Part shown: piece after piece, positions 53,434 to 61,725 of the stretch
Position numbering within the stretch: the stretch's first letter is position 1
Layout: every line of letters begins with the position of its first letter
The notes under the pieces: generated by a model
Told to the model about the DNA's origin: nothing
Seen by the model: only the letters and a program-made list of their open reading frames with translations
Database searches by the model: none
Made by a program: the position numbers and the translations under genes
Source: Marinifilum sp. N1E240
GTDB lineage: Bacteria > Bacteroidota > Bacteroidia > Bacteroidales > Marinifilaceae
Assembly: GCF_009295825.1 (NCBI RefSeq)
Contig: NZ_WHKF01000001.1
Coordinates: 213,088-277,087 of the forward strand
Direction of reading: 5' to 3'
DNA: 64,000 nucleotides

Positions 53434-54324
53434 ATGAAGAATACGAAACGATATAGATTGATCATTCTGTTCTGCCTTTGCTTTTTGGCTGTGGCAAATG
53501 TGAATGCTCAAAGCGATTGGCAAGTTCCTGCCAAAGAAAATGAGAACCTAAGTCCTTTCCTTTTTGATGATGATATGATTCTGGAGGGAAGAATCTCTTA
53601 CGAAAACTCCTGTACGTCATGTCACGGTACGCCGGGTCAAGATGATTATACGCCAATGGCGCCAAGTCCGGGTGATCCCGCTTCGGATCAGTTCCAGTTG
53701 CAAACCGATGGGGCATTGTTCCATAAAATTAAGGCGGGTCGTGGTACCATGCCTAAGTTCGAAGATGCTTTCGCAGATGACGAATTGTGGAATCTGATTG
53801 CTTACATCCGTAGTTTTAACAAAGACTATAAGCAAGAGCTGCCTGATATGGAAGGTGTTGTGATTCCTGAGTACACCATGAGTCTTGGTTTTGATGATAA
53901 TGTTGACAAGTTGGTGGTTAAAGTGTTTGCAGAAGAGCAGCCACAGCCAGAAGTAAGCGTTGCTGCATATGTAATGGGAACCTTTGGGAAATATCTTTTG
54001 GGCAAAGCACAAACCAACGATTTAGGTATTGCTTATATCGATGTTGATGCTACTATGCCTGGCGACGAAGAAGGAAAATTGAGTGTAATGGTAAAAGCTA
54101 CCAAAGGATTTGCCAGAGCAAAGAAAGACGAAATGCTCACCATGGTTCAGCCTACTGTTCGCAAATCGGCAATAGAAGGACGTCACCTATGGAGTACCGA
54201 TAAAATGGCTCCGGTTTGGTTGAAGGTAAGTTTCTTCATCACCGTATTTGGTGTGTGGTTCGTACTGCTCTTTATTGTAATTGGCTTGCGAGGAATCAAT
54301 AAAGCCAATAAGGAGGAGGCATAG
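53434..54324 (+). CDS. Membrane-anchored monoheme cytochrome c
   Basis: The 296-residue protein has a signal peptide (LIILFCLCFLAVANVNA) and one heme c site, CTSCHGTPG, at about residues 59-67. A Met ligand candidate is present in RGTMPKFEDAF. A middle beta-rich domain and a C-terminal TM helix (about 262-285, WLKVSFFITVFGVWFVLLFIVI) follow. It lies 4 bp after the NrfD-like gene, so the two are translated together. It probably carries electrons from the NrfCD-like module to a periplasmic acceptor such as NapB (inference). Confidence 0.82.
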   Translation: MKNTKRYRLIILFCLCFLAVANVNAQSDWQVPAKENENLSPFLFDDDMILEGRISYENSCTSCHGTPGQDDYTPMAPSPGDPASDQFQLQTDGALFHKIKAGRGTMPKFEDAFADDELWNLIAYIRSFNKDYKQELPDMEGVVIPEYTMSLGFDDNVDKLVVKVFAEEQPQPEVSVAAYVMGTFGKYLLGKAQTNDLGIAYIDVDATMPGDEEGKLSVMVKATKGFARAKKDEMLTMVQPTVRKSAIEGRHLWSTDKMAPVWLKVSFFITVFGVWFVLLFIVIGLRGINKANKEEA

Positions 54325-54349
54325 TCTTAAAATTAACTATTGCTCCTAA

Positions 54350-54445
54350 CACCCCTCTCCCTGTCGGGATCTCCCCTAAAAAGGGAGAATGGTAAAAACA
54401 AGGAGTCTTTCCCTCCTAGGGAAAGTGCCGATAGGCGAAAGGGTG
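54350..54445. repeat. Hairpin-rich intergenic element, copy 2
   Basis: The element starts CACCCCTCTCCCT and ends GAAAGGGTG. It shares GGGATCTCCCCTA, TAGGGAAA and GCCGA(C/T)AGGC with copy 1 at 51947, but lacks that copy's CACAAAA hairpin. It lies between the cytochrome gene and napA. Confidence 0.78.
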
Positions 54446-54496
54446 AATAAAGAGTTTTTAAGTAATAGAATTAGAAATATATAACATTCAAAATAT

Positions 54497-57286
54497 ATGA
54501 AACTAGCAAGGCGTGATTTTTTAAAGAGTTCGGCGGCTATAGCAGCAGCAACAGCGGTTGGCGTTGCCATTCCTGAAACTCTTAAAGCAGAGGCTCGCGA
54601 AGCCGAAAAAGGCTGGTCGTGGGATAAGGCTGTATGCCGATTTTGTGGTACTGGTTGTGGTATCATGATTGCCACCAAAGATGATAAAATACTTGCTGTA
54701 AAAGGAGATCCATTGGCACCTGTAAACCGTGGATTGAATTGTATCAAAGGCTATTTTAATGCCAAAATAATGTACGGTGCCGACCGTCTGAAGAAACCAT
54801 TGCTTCGTATGAATGAGAATGGGGAATTCGACAAAAACGGAAAATTTAAAACCATTAGCTGGGAACGTGCCTTCGACGAAATGGAGAAGCACATGAAATC
54901 GGCGATGAAAGAATTGGGACCAACTGGTATTGGTATCTTCAGTTCCGGTCAGTATACCATTATGGAAGGATATGCTGCTTCAAAACTGATGAAGGCAGGT
55001 TTCCGTTCACATAATATCGACCCGAATGCCCGTCACTGTATGGCGTCGGCTGTGGTTGCATTTATTCAGGCTTTCGGTATCGATGAGCCGGCAGGGAACT
55101 ACGACGATATGGAAATTACCGATACCGTTGTTACCTGGGGAGCCAATATGGCGGAGATGCATCCGATTCTATGGTCGAGAATTACCGAAAATAAGTTGAG
55201 TCATCCTGAAAGAACTAAGGTGATTAACTTGTCTACTTATACCAATCGTACTTCCGACTTGGCAGATATCGAAATCATTTTCAAGCCAAATACCGACTTG
55301 GCAATTTGGAATTATATTGCTCACGAAATTGTTTACAATCAGCCAGAGGCTATCGATTGGGATTTTGTAAAGAAATATACCGTGTTTGCAACCGGTTTTG
55401 TGGATATAGGTTACGGAATGCGTACGCCTGATCATCCTAAATTTACCGATAAGGAAATTGAAACCGTTAAGCACGAAGTGGCGAAAAAGCTAACTGCTGA
55501 TGAGGGAAAAGCGTTGTCTTATCTTGGTTACAAAGAAGGTGATGTAATGGAAATGACTCATCGCAATAAGGCGGTAAATCACTGGATCATTCAGTACGAG
55601 GAATTTAAGAAAGCATTAAAGGCTTACGATTTGGATTATGTGGCTCAAGTTGCCAAAGGTGATCCTGAAGAGTCGATTGAAGATTTCAAGAAGAAGCTGA
55701 AAGCTATGGCTGATCTTTACATTGAGAAAGGACGAAAAGTTTGTTCGTACTGGACCATGGGATTCAACCAGCATACCAGAGGTTCATGGGTAAATGAGCA
55801 GGCGTATATGGTGCATTTACTACTTGGAAAGCAATCGAAGCCAGGTGATGGAGCCTTTAGTTTAACAGGACAACCATCGGCTTGTGGTACTGCTCGTGAG
55901 GTGGGAACCTTCTCGCACCGATTGCCATCGGATATGGTAGTTGCGAATCCTAAGCACCGCAAAATTTCAGAAAAATTGTGGAAAGTACCGGAAGGAACCA
56001 TCAATCCTAAGCCGGGTAGTCACTTGATGAAGATCCACCGCGATATTGAGGATGGAAAGATAAAATTTGCATGGATTAATGTATGTAATCCATATCAGAA
56101 TACTGCCAATGCCAATCACTGGATTAAGGCAGCTCGCCAGATGGATAACTTTATTGTTTGTTCTGATGGATATCCTGGTATTTCGGCTAAGGTTTCCGAT
56201 TTGATATTGCCTTCGGCGATGATTTACGAGAAGTGGGGAGCTTATGGTAATGCGGAACGCAGAACCCAGCATTGGAAACAACAGGTTACTCCTGTTGGGG
56301 ATGCCATGCCTGATGTGTGGCAATTTGTGGAGTTGGCGAAGCGATTCAAGCTTAGTGAAGTTTGGGGCGCACAAAAAGTTCCTGGATTAAAAGACGGTCT
56401 TCCTGATGTTTTAGAAGGAGCAAAGGCTATGGGGTACTCTCCTGATGATACACTTTACGACGTACTGTTTGCCAACGAGGATGCGAAGAAATATGCTTGG
56501 CCAGACCCAATTGCAGAAGGAAAAATGAATACCGAATCGGGTGGTGACAAGCGTAAGGTAATTGGTTCGGATGGTAAACCATTTGAAGGTTACGGATTCT
56601 TTATGCACAAATACATTTGGGAAGAGTATCGTAAGTTTGGTATTGGAAACGGTCACGATTTAGCTGATTTTGATACCTATCACAAGTGCCGTGGTTTAAA
56701 ATGGCCGGTTGTAGATGGCAAAGAAACCCTATGGCGCTTCAACTCAGAATACGATGTGTATGCGAAGAAAGCAGATGTTGGACCTTTTGCATTCTATGGC
56801 AAAGCCTTGAAAAAAATGCCTCAGGGATCCATCTCAAAACCTGACATGTCGAAACCAAAGGTTGATTTGAAGAATAAGGCGAAGATTTTCTTCCGTCCAT
56901 ATATGGAGGCTCCAGAGATTCCAAGTAAAGAGTATCCATACTGGATGTGTACCGGTCGAGTCTTAGAGCACTGGCATTCGGGAACCATGACCATGAGAGT
57001 ACCGGAATTGTATCGTGCCGTGCCTGAGGCATTGTGCTACATTCATCCGAAAGATGCGGCTGAGCAAGGTTTGGTTGAAGGCGATCTGGTTTGGATCGAA
57101 TCAAGACGTGGACGTGTAAAAGCACATATCGAAACACGAGGAAGAAATCGTGTGCCAAGAGGACTGATTTATGTGCCTTGGTTCGATGAGAAGGTTTTCA
57201 TCAACAAATTGTGTTTGGATGCCACTTGTCCAATGTCGAAAGAGACAGACTTTAAGAAGTGTGCAGTTAAGATAACGAAAGCATAA
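54497..57286 (+). CDS. napA: Periplasmic nitrate reductase catalytic subunit NapA
   Basis: The 929-residue molybdopterin enzyme reduces nitrate to nitrite in the periplasm. It has a TAT signal ([11 protein letters not shown]) and a 4Fe-4S site (Cys47, Cys50, Cys54 in CRFCGTGCG, plus Cys82). The NapA hallmark is [12 protein letters not shown] with Mo ligand Cys181, followed by [28 protein letters not shown]-like sequence. The length fits the longer epsilonproteobacterial-type NapA (about 925 residues). It is followed at once by napG, napH, napB and napD. The enzyme is the functional centre of the cluster. Confidence 0.95.
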   Translation: MKLARRDFLKSSAAIAAATAVGVAIPETLKAEAREAEKGWSWDKAVCRFCGTGCGIMIATKDDKILAVKGDPLAPVNRGLNCIKGYFNAKIMYGADRLKKPLLRMNENGEFDKNGKFKTISWERAFDEMEKHMKSAMKELGPTGIGIFSSGQYTIMEGYAASKLMKAGFRSHNIDPNARHCMASAVVAFIQAFGIDEPAGNYDDMEITDTVVTWGANMAEMHPILWSRITENKLSHPERTKVINLSTYTNRTSDLADIEIIFKPNTDLAIWNYIAHEIVYNQPEAIDWDFVKKYTVFATGFVDIGYGMRTPDHPKFTDKEIETVKHEVAKKLTADEGKALSYLGYKEGDVMEMTHRNKAVNHWIIQYEEFKKALKAYDLDYVAQVAKGDPEESIEDFKKKLKAMADLYIEKGRKVCSYWTMGFNQHTRGSWVNEQAYMVHLLLGKQSKPGDGAFSLTGQPSACGTAREVGTFSHRLPSDMVVANPKHRKISEKLWKVPEGTINPKPGSHLMKIHRDIEDGKIKFAWINVCNPYQNTANANHWIKAARQMDNFIVCSDGYPGISAKVSDLILPSAMIYEKWGAYGNAERRTQHWKQQVTPVGDAMPDVWQFVELAKRFKLSEVWGAQKVPGLKDGLPDVLEGAKAMGYSPDDTLYDVLFANEDAKKYAWPDPIAEGKMNTESGGDKRKVIGSDGKPFEGYGFFMHKYIWEEYRKFGIGNGHDLADFDTYHKCRGLKWPVVDGKETLWRFNSEYDVYAKKADVGPFAFYGKALKKMPQGSISKPDMSKPKVDLKNKAKIFFRPYMEAPEIPSKEYPYWMCTGRVLEHWHSGTMTMRVPELYRAVPEALCYIHPKDAAEQGLVEGDLVWIESRRGRVKAHIETRGRNRVPRGLIYVPWFDEKVFINKLCLDATCPMSKETDFKKCAVKITKA

Positions 57287-57349
57287 TCAGGATATGGGAG
57301 GTGAGGTATTGGAATATCTCTTTATCTCACTTCTACAAATCTCATATCT

Positions 57350-58141
57350 ATGAAAGAAGAATCTATGGCAACAAGAAGAAAAGTGATTCAAAGAATGCTG
57401 GAGGGAGCGGCTTTTATGGGCAGTGGAGGTTTACTGTGGGGAAAATCTGTGCAGGCGACCACCAAAGCCGATTATGTACTTCGCCCGCCAGGTGCTTTGA
57501 AAGAGAAGAATTTTCAGAAAGCTTGCATCAAATGTGGTCAGTGTGTGGAGGCGTGTCCTTACGATACGCTAAAACTAGCCGAACCAGGTGATGGCATTGC
57601 CAACGGAACTCCATATTTCGAGCCAAGAAGCATTCCTTGTTATTTGTGTACCGATATGCCTTGTACCGATTCTTGCCCTTCGGGTGCCTTGGATCTAAAA
57701 CTTCTATCCAAGGAAGAACAGGCGCCTGATATTAACAATTCAAAAATGGGATTGGCAGTGATTCACAAAGAATCCTGTCTGGCTTATTGGGGAATTCGTT
57801 GCGAAGCTTGTTATCGTGCTTGTCCTTTGATCGACAAAGCAATTACCCTGGATTATGAGGTAAACAAAAGAACGGGTATGCATGCCAAGTTACTGCCTAT
57901 AGTTCACTCTGATGTTTGCACCGGTTGTGGTGTTTGTGAACAGGCATGTATAGCTGAGAAGGCTGCAATATTCGTTTTGCCTATCGACAAGTCAACTGGT
58001 GAAGTGGGAGACCATTACATAAAAGGTTGGGAAAAAGAAGATGAAAAGCGCATAAAGGAGAAGGTTGAAAAAGCAGATGACGACAAGGATGTTGATTCGG
58101 CAATTGATTACCTAAATGACGATGATTTAATCGACGACTAA
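57350..58141 (+). CDS. napG: Ferredoxin-type protein NapG
   Basis: The 263-residue periplasmic iron-sulfur protein has a TAT-like start (ATRRKVIQRMLEG) and four 4Fe-4S clusters (CIKCGQCVEACP, CYLCTDMPCTDSCP, CEACYRACP, CTGCGVCEQAC). An in-frame ATG at 57365 is an alternative start; both keep the signal. With NapH it forms a quinol dehydrogenase that feeds NapA. The C-terminus is unusually acidic (about 240-263, DDDKDVDSAIDYLNDDDLIDD-like). Confidence 0.9.
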   Translation: MKEESMATRRKVIQRMLEGAAFMGSGGLLWGKSVQATTKADYVLRPPGALKEKNFQKACIKCGQCVEACPYDTLKLAEPGDGIANGTPYFEPRSIPCYLCTDMPCTDSCPSGALDLKLLSKEEQAPDINNSKMGLAVIHKESCLAYWGIRCEACYRACPLIDKAITLDYEVNKRTGMHAKLLPIVHSDVCTGCGVCEQACIAEKAAIFVLPIDKSTGEVGDHYIKGWEKEDEKRIKEKVEKADDDKDVDSAIDYLNDDDLIDD

Positions 58142-58151
58142 ATAAAATTGA

Positions 58152-58958
58152 ATGAGAAAATATAAGTTTTTAATACTAAGGCGAATCATTCAGCTGTCCA
58201 TACTTTTTCTCTTTGTTGGAGGCAACTTTTTTGGTTGGGAATTGCTTCGAGGCAATTACAGTTCTGCCATTATTGTTGATTCTTTGCATTTGAGTGATCC
58301 TTATGCCGTTTTACAAATATTGGCATCTGGCTTTGTGGCTTCAAGTTCTGTTTTAATTGGTGCATTCATCATTTTACTGATCTATGTATTGGTTGGTGGT
58401 AGAATGTTTTGCTCCTGGATCTGTCCTATGAATATCATTACCGATTTGGCATTTCGCTTGCGCAGGATATTTAAAATAAAAACCGAAGCACCAGTTTCAC
58501 TGCCTAGAAATTTCCGTTACTATATTTTGGCTTTAAGCCTGATAGTTTCAGCAGTTTTTGGATTGGCAGCCTTCGAAATTATTAGTCCTATTTCTATGCT
58601 ACACAGAGCCATTGTATTTGGTTCGGGAGCTGGTTGGGCTATTGTAGCAGTTGTTTTTCTTGTCGATTTGTTGATTTTAAAAGCAGCTTGGTGCGGTCAC
58701 ATTTGTCCTTTAGGAGGATTTTATTCTCTTGTTGGCAAGCAGGCTGTTATCAAGGTAAAACACGACAAAGACAATTGTACAAATTGCAATGCTTGTTTTG
58801 ATGTTTGTATAGAAGAACCTGTTTTGTCGATAATTGGCAAAGAGAGTGATTTTATTCGCTCGGGAGCTTGTACCAATTGTGGCAGATGCATAGAAGCTTG
58901 TGATGATAATGCTTTGAAGTACGCTTTAAAATTTGATTTGAAAAAAAAGAATAATTGA
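58152..58958 (+). CDS. napH: Quinol dehydrogenase membrane subunit NapH
   Basis: The 268-residue protein has four TM helices and the NapH Cys-x3-Cys-Pro motifs (CSWICPM and CGHICPLG). A cytoplasmic ferredoxin domain with CTNCNACFDVC and CTNCGRCIEAC follows. It oxidises menaquinol and passes electrons to NapG. It lies 10 bp after napG. It gives the operon a second quinol-oxidising module besides the NrfCD-like one. Confidence 0.9.
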   Translation: MRKYKFLILRRIIQLSILFLFVGGNFFGWELLRGNYSSAIIVDSLHLSDPYAVLQILASGFVASSSVLIGAFIILLIYVLVGGRMFCSWICPMNIITDLAFRLRRIFKIKTEAPVSLPRNFRYYILALSLIVSAVFGLAAFEIISPISMLHRAIVFGSGAGWAIVAVVFLVDLLILKAAWCGHICPLGGFYSLVGKQAVIKVKHDKDNCTNCNACFDVCIEEPVLSIIGKESDFIRSGACTNCGRCIEACDDNALKYALKFDLKKKNN

Positions 58959-59020
58959 AATGAGTTGACGAATTGATTGAATCTAGTAGCTCATATCTAA
59001 AATCTCAAAATCTATAAAAA

Positions 59021-59590
59021 ATGAAATACTTAGCCCTAATTGCACTGTTTTTTCTTGTGGCTTGTAACCAGCCTAAGGAAAATAAAATTGATGAAGATCA
59101 ATTGGGTTTTATCGATGCGGATTTAAATTCGGATGAAACCAACTTTAAGATGAAGGCCAATTTTAATGAAGATAAACCTGAGGTGGGAACCACTATTGAG
59201 CGATCTTTTGAAAATGCTCCTCCAATGATTCCGCATACAACAGCAGGTTTTTTCCCAATTAAAATGGATAATAACATTTGTTTGAGTTGCCATATGCCTG
59301 ATAAGGTGGAAGAGTCTGGAGCTCGTGAGATTTCAAAAACTCACTTTCAATCGTGGCGTCCTCAATTGGTTTTGGTTGATGGTAAGTATGTAAATCCGGA
59401 AGATAAGGAAGTGTTCGTGGAAGACAGAAAAGAGCTGAATAATGCTTATTTTAACTGTTCGCAATGTCATGCTCCTCAGGCTGAGGTTACCATTGATATT
59501 GAAAATTTATTCACAGTTGAATTCCGTGAAACTTTTGGTATCAAAGAATCAAACCTGAAGGATAACGTTGCTGAAGGTGTAAATAATTAA
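59021..59590 (+). CDS. napB: Diheme cytochrome c NapB
   Basis: The 189-residue protein has a lipoprotein-like signal (ALIALFFLVACNQ) and two heme c sites, CLSCHM and CSQCHAP, with the spacing of NapB. Conserved surroundings include PPMIPHTTAGF and SRTHFQSW-like (here SKTHFQSW). It is the electron-transfer partner of NapA; the lipobox suggests that it is membrane-tethered, unlike most soluble NapB. Two palindromes follow its stop codon. Confidence 0.88.
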   Translation: MKYLALIALFFLVACNQPKENKIDEDQLGFIDADLNSDETNFKMKANFNEDKPEVGTTIERSFENAPPMIPHTTAGFFPIKMDNNICLSCHMPDKVEESGAREISKTHFQSWRPQLVLVDGKYVNPEDKEVFVEDRKELNNAYFNCSQCHAPQAEVTIDIENLFTVEFRETFGIKESNLKDNVAEGVNN

Positions 59591-59596
59591 TGGCAG

Positions 59597-59616
59597 AGGC
59601 ACAAGATCTTGTGCCT
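59597..59616. repeat. 20-bp perfect palindrome after napB
   Basis: AGGCACAAGATCTTGTGCCT starts 6 bp after the napB stop codon. A single copy was seen. Confidence 0.8.
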
Positions 59617-59635
59617 GATAATAATAGAAGATATC

Positions 59636-59665
59636 CGTAGAGACGTAATGCATTACGTCTCTACG
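59636..59665. repeat. 30-bp perfect palindrome between napB and napD
   Basis: Each arm is CGTAGAGACGTAATG with no spacer, and all 15 pairs match. The type GTAGAGACG...CGTCTCTAC resembles known dispersed REPs. It lies 19 bp before the napD ATG region. Confidence 0.85.
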
Positions 59666-59684
59666 TTATATAAATATTTAGAAT

Positions 59685-60029
59685 ATGAACATTTCAAGTA
59701 TAGTGATTCGATCCTTAGCTGAGCATTCAGAAAATTTGGTTGCCCTGCTTAAAGAGAGCGATTTGTGTGAATATCATTTGCATGATGAAACAAAAATAAT
59801 CGTGACAATTGAAGGGGAAGGAATTAGTGAAGAAATCGCCAAGTTGAAAAAGATTCAAAAAATGGATCATGTCATTTCTGCCGATATGATGTATTCCTAT
59901 TCTGAAGATGAACTCGACAGAGAAAAAGATAAGATCGAAAAATCGGATGGAATCAATCAATGGTTGAACGACAAAAGCAAAGATGCCGGTTTGATCAATT
60001 ACGCTGGAGATCTAAAAAAGAAAATTTAA
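59685..60029 (+). CDS. napD: Nitrate reductase maturation chaperone NapD
   Basis: The 114-residue protein has the NapD pattern: MNISSIVIRSLAEHSENLVALL, a VTIEGEGISEEIAKL helix, and DHVISADMMYSY. NapD binds the NapA twin-arginine signal and controls its export. It is cytosolic. The length is slightly above the usual about 90 residues because of a charged C-terminal tail. It ends the operon; its stop codon touches the 32-bp palindrome. Confidence 0.85.
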   Translation: MNISSIVIRSLAEHSENLVALLKESDLCEYHLHDETKIIVTIEGEGISEEIAKLKKIQKMDHVISADMMYSYSEDELDREKDKIEKSDGINQWLNDKSKDAGLINYAGDLKKKI

Positions 60030-60060
60030 TGTATGGACACGCCATGGCGTGTCCATACAT
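60029..60060. terminator. 32-bp perfect palindrome between convergent stop codons
   Basis: The arms are ATGTATGGACACGCCA and its exact complement. It starts at the last base of the napD TAA and ends one base before the complementary stop codon of the Lrp gene. It belongs to the GGACACGCCATGGCGTGTCC REP family. It has no T tract, but its position suggests a bidirectional transcript end. Confidence 0.75.
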
Positions 60061-60061
60061 T

Positions 60062-60520
60062 TTACAAATCATACCCAATTTTGTCCGAAGAAGAAATTAC
60101 AAATGTACTGTTGAAACGAGTTAGGTATTCGAATTTCGACAGTTTTTCCTGAATGAAGAATTGAAACTCATTCATGTCTTTAACCATCAATTTAAGCATG
60201 GCATCAAAATTCCCTGAGGTATAATAGAACTCCATAACTTCAGGTAAAGCCAGGGCTTGTTCCCGAAAAGAATCCACAACATCTCTGGTATGTTTGGTCA
60301 ATAAAATAGAGATGAAAACAACCATGCTTCGATCTATCTTCTCAGGATCGAGAACGGCTACATAGTTTTTAATAATTCCACTTCTTTCCAGCTTTTTTAC
60401 TCGCTCATAAACTGGGGTATTGCTAAGATGTAGTTTTTCTGCTAACTCTTTGATGGTGATGCGGCAATCTTGCTGAAGTAACTCTAAAATTTTTCGGTCG
60501 GTACGATCTAAATTTTCCAT
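60062..60520 (-). CDS. Lrp/AsnC family transcriptional regulator
   Basis: The 152-residue protein has an N-terminal helix-turn-helix (TIKELAEKLHLSNTPVYERVKKLERSGII, about residues 18-46) and a C-terminal RAM ligand-binding domain (about 65-145). It is divergent from the ferredoxin oxidoreductase operon, with a 241-bp gap containing two TACTAGTA palindromes. The gene context suggests that it senses amino acids and controls their oxidative breakdown (inference). Confidence 0.9.
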   Translation of the reverse strand: MENLDRTDRKILELLQQDCRITIKELAEKLHLSNTPVYERVKKLERSGIIKNYVAVLDPEKIDRSMVVFISILLTKHTRDVVDSFREQALALPEVMEFYYTSGNFDAMLKLMVKDMNEFQFFIQEKLSKFEYLTRFNSTFVISSSDKIGYDL

Positions 60521-60624
60521 GGTAGAATATTTTTCTAGTGATATTACTCTATAAAGCTTTTGTAAAGATATAAATTCTTCAATATTGGCAAATTAATAGA
60601 TCAGTTTTCTGTATTTAGTTCATA

Positions 60625-60716
60625 TACTAGTAAATAATTTGGCTATGGTTTATTTTTACAAGTGAAAAGATCTGTTCTTTGTAATGGTTTTAAATAGCAA
60701 ATCAATTTACTAGTAA
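60625..60716. promoter_or_regulatory. Two TACTAGTA operator-like palindromes in the Lrp/por gap
   Basis: TACTAGTA at 60625-60632 and TTACTAGTAA at 60707-60716 have centres 83 bp apart, close to eight helical turns. They lie between the Lrp gene and the oxidoreductase operon. Lrp proteins typically bind such spaced sites. Confidence 0.42.
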
Positions 60717-60761
60717 CGGATGAATGAAAAAGAGAAACAACAACAAACAAAATAGAATACG

Positions 60762-61301
60762 ATGAAAGAAATTAGATGGCATGGTAGAGGAGGACAAGGA
60801 GGGTTTACCGCTTCTCGTCTTTTAGGAATTGCGGCCAGTGTGCATGGAGGCAAACATGCATTGGCATTTCCATCCTTCGGACCAGAGCGAAGAGGAGCTC
60901 CGGTTTTGGCATTTACAAAGATTGACGATACGAAGATTCACGATAGAAGTGAGGTTCAGAATAGCGACTTTGTAGTGGTAATGGATGAGACTTTAATTGT
61001 CCCGGGTTTTGAAAAAGGAGTTCGACCAGGAGCGTGTATTCTAATCAATACTGAAGATGTAAATCAATATGCTGAACAATTAAAAGGCTTTGATTTGAGA
61101 GGTATTGATGCTACATCATTAGCAATGGAAATATTGGGTCGCCCAATTACCAATACTGCGATGTATGGCGCTTTGGCAGCTGCATCGGGTTTGGTGAGTA
61201 AGGAAGCTGCAGTTGCAAGTATTCATACTGAAATGAAGCCTAAACTTGCTGCGCTGAATGAAAAAATTGTTGAGAAAGCATTTGAACTAATTAGTCAATA
61301 G
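60762..61301 (+). CDS. 2-oxoacid:ferredoxin oxidoreductase gamma subunit
   Basis: The 179-residue subunit has the gamma-chain signature WHGRGGQGGFTASRLLG at the N-terminus and SFGPERRGAPVLAF near residue 40. It is the first gene of a four-gene operon (gamma, delta, alpha, beta) encoding a CoA-dependent oxidoreductase that converts 2-oxoacids to acyl-CoA with reduction of ferredoxin. The layout resembles the archaeal-type pyruvate/ketoisovalerate enzymes (Por/Vor); the preferred substrate is uncertain. Confidence 0.88.
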   Translation: MKEIRWHGRGGQGGFTASRLLGIAASVHGGKHALAFPSFGPERRGAPVLAFTKIDDTKIHDRSEVQNSDFVVVMDETLIVPGFEKGVRPGACILINTEDVNQYAEQLKGFDLRGIDATSLAMEILGRPITNTAMYGALAAASGLVSKEAAVASIHTEMKPKLAALNEKIVEKAFELISQ

Positions 61302-61367
61302 TCAAAGGTTTTAGTTAAGTCAATAATAACAATTGACTTGTAAACCAATGATCAAATAATTGAAAAA

Positions 61368-61661
61368 ATGAATCGTCCAAAACATACGGAATATAAAGTT
61401 CCAACACATATAAATGATTATCCAACCGGACCGCAATATGAAGCAGGTTTTCTTCCTGAATCCAATGCAGGTTGGAGAACATTTAAGCCAGTTGTAGATC
61501 ATGATGCATGCGTGTATTGCTTGCGTTGCTATTTGCTTTGTCCTGATGGAACCATCATGAAAGACAATGGGCAAATCAAAATTGACATGGATTATTGCAA
61601 AGGCTGCGGTGTTTGTGCCCACGAATGCCCTAAGGATGCAATTGAAATGGTAAAAGAGTAG
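61368..61661 (+). CDS. 2-oxoacid:ferredoxin oxidoreductase delta subunit (2x 4Fe-4S ferredoxin)
   Basis: The 97-residue subunit has two ferredoxin clusters, CVYCLRCYLLCPDG and CKGCGVCAHECPKD. It relays electrons from the catalytic subunits to ferredoxin. A REP palindrome starts at the base directly after its stop codon. It lies 66 bp after the gamma gene. Confidence 0.88.
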   Translation: MNRPKHTEYKVPTHINDYPTGPQYEAGFLPESNAGWRTFKPVVDHDACVYCLRCYLLCPDGTIMKDNGQIKIDMDYCKGCGVCAHECPKDAIEMVKE

Positions 61662-61681
61662 GGACATGCCATGGCGTGTCC
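61662..61681. repeat. REP palindrome directly after the delta-subunit stop codon
   Basis: GGACATGCCATGGCGTGTCC has one G:T-type mismatch relative to a perfect palindrome. It begins at the base after TAG (61659-61661). Confidence 0.82.
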
Positions 61682-61725
61682 GTTATTGATGAAAACACTT
61701 GAGTTTTCGACAAAAGCAAAACAAA

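Noticed and set aside
54376-54747. Antisense frame over the napA start
   Set aside because: It is a shadow of the napA coding sequence and the hairpin element.
61699-61725. TTG start for the oxidoreductase alpha subunit
   Set aside because: The ATG at 61726 gives the family N-terminus directly; the extra nine residues are unlike the family.
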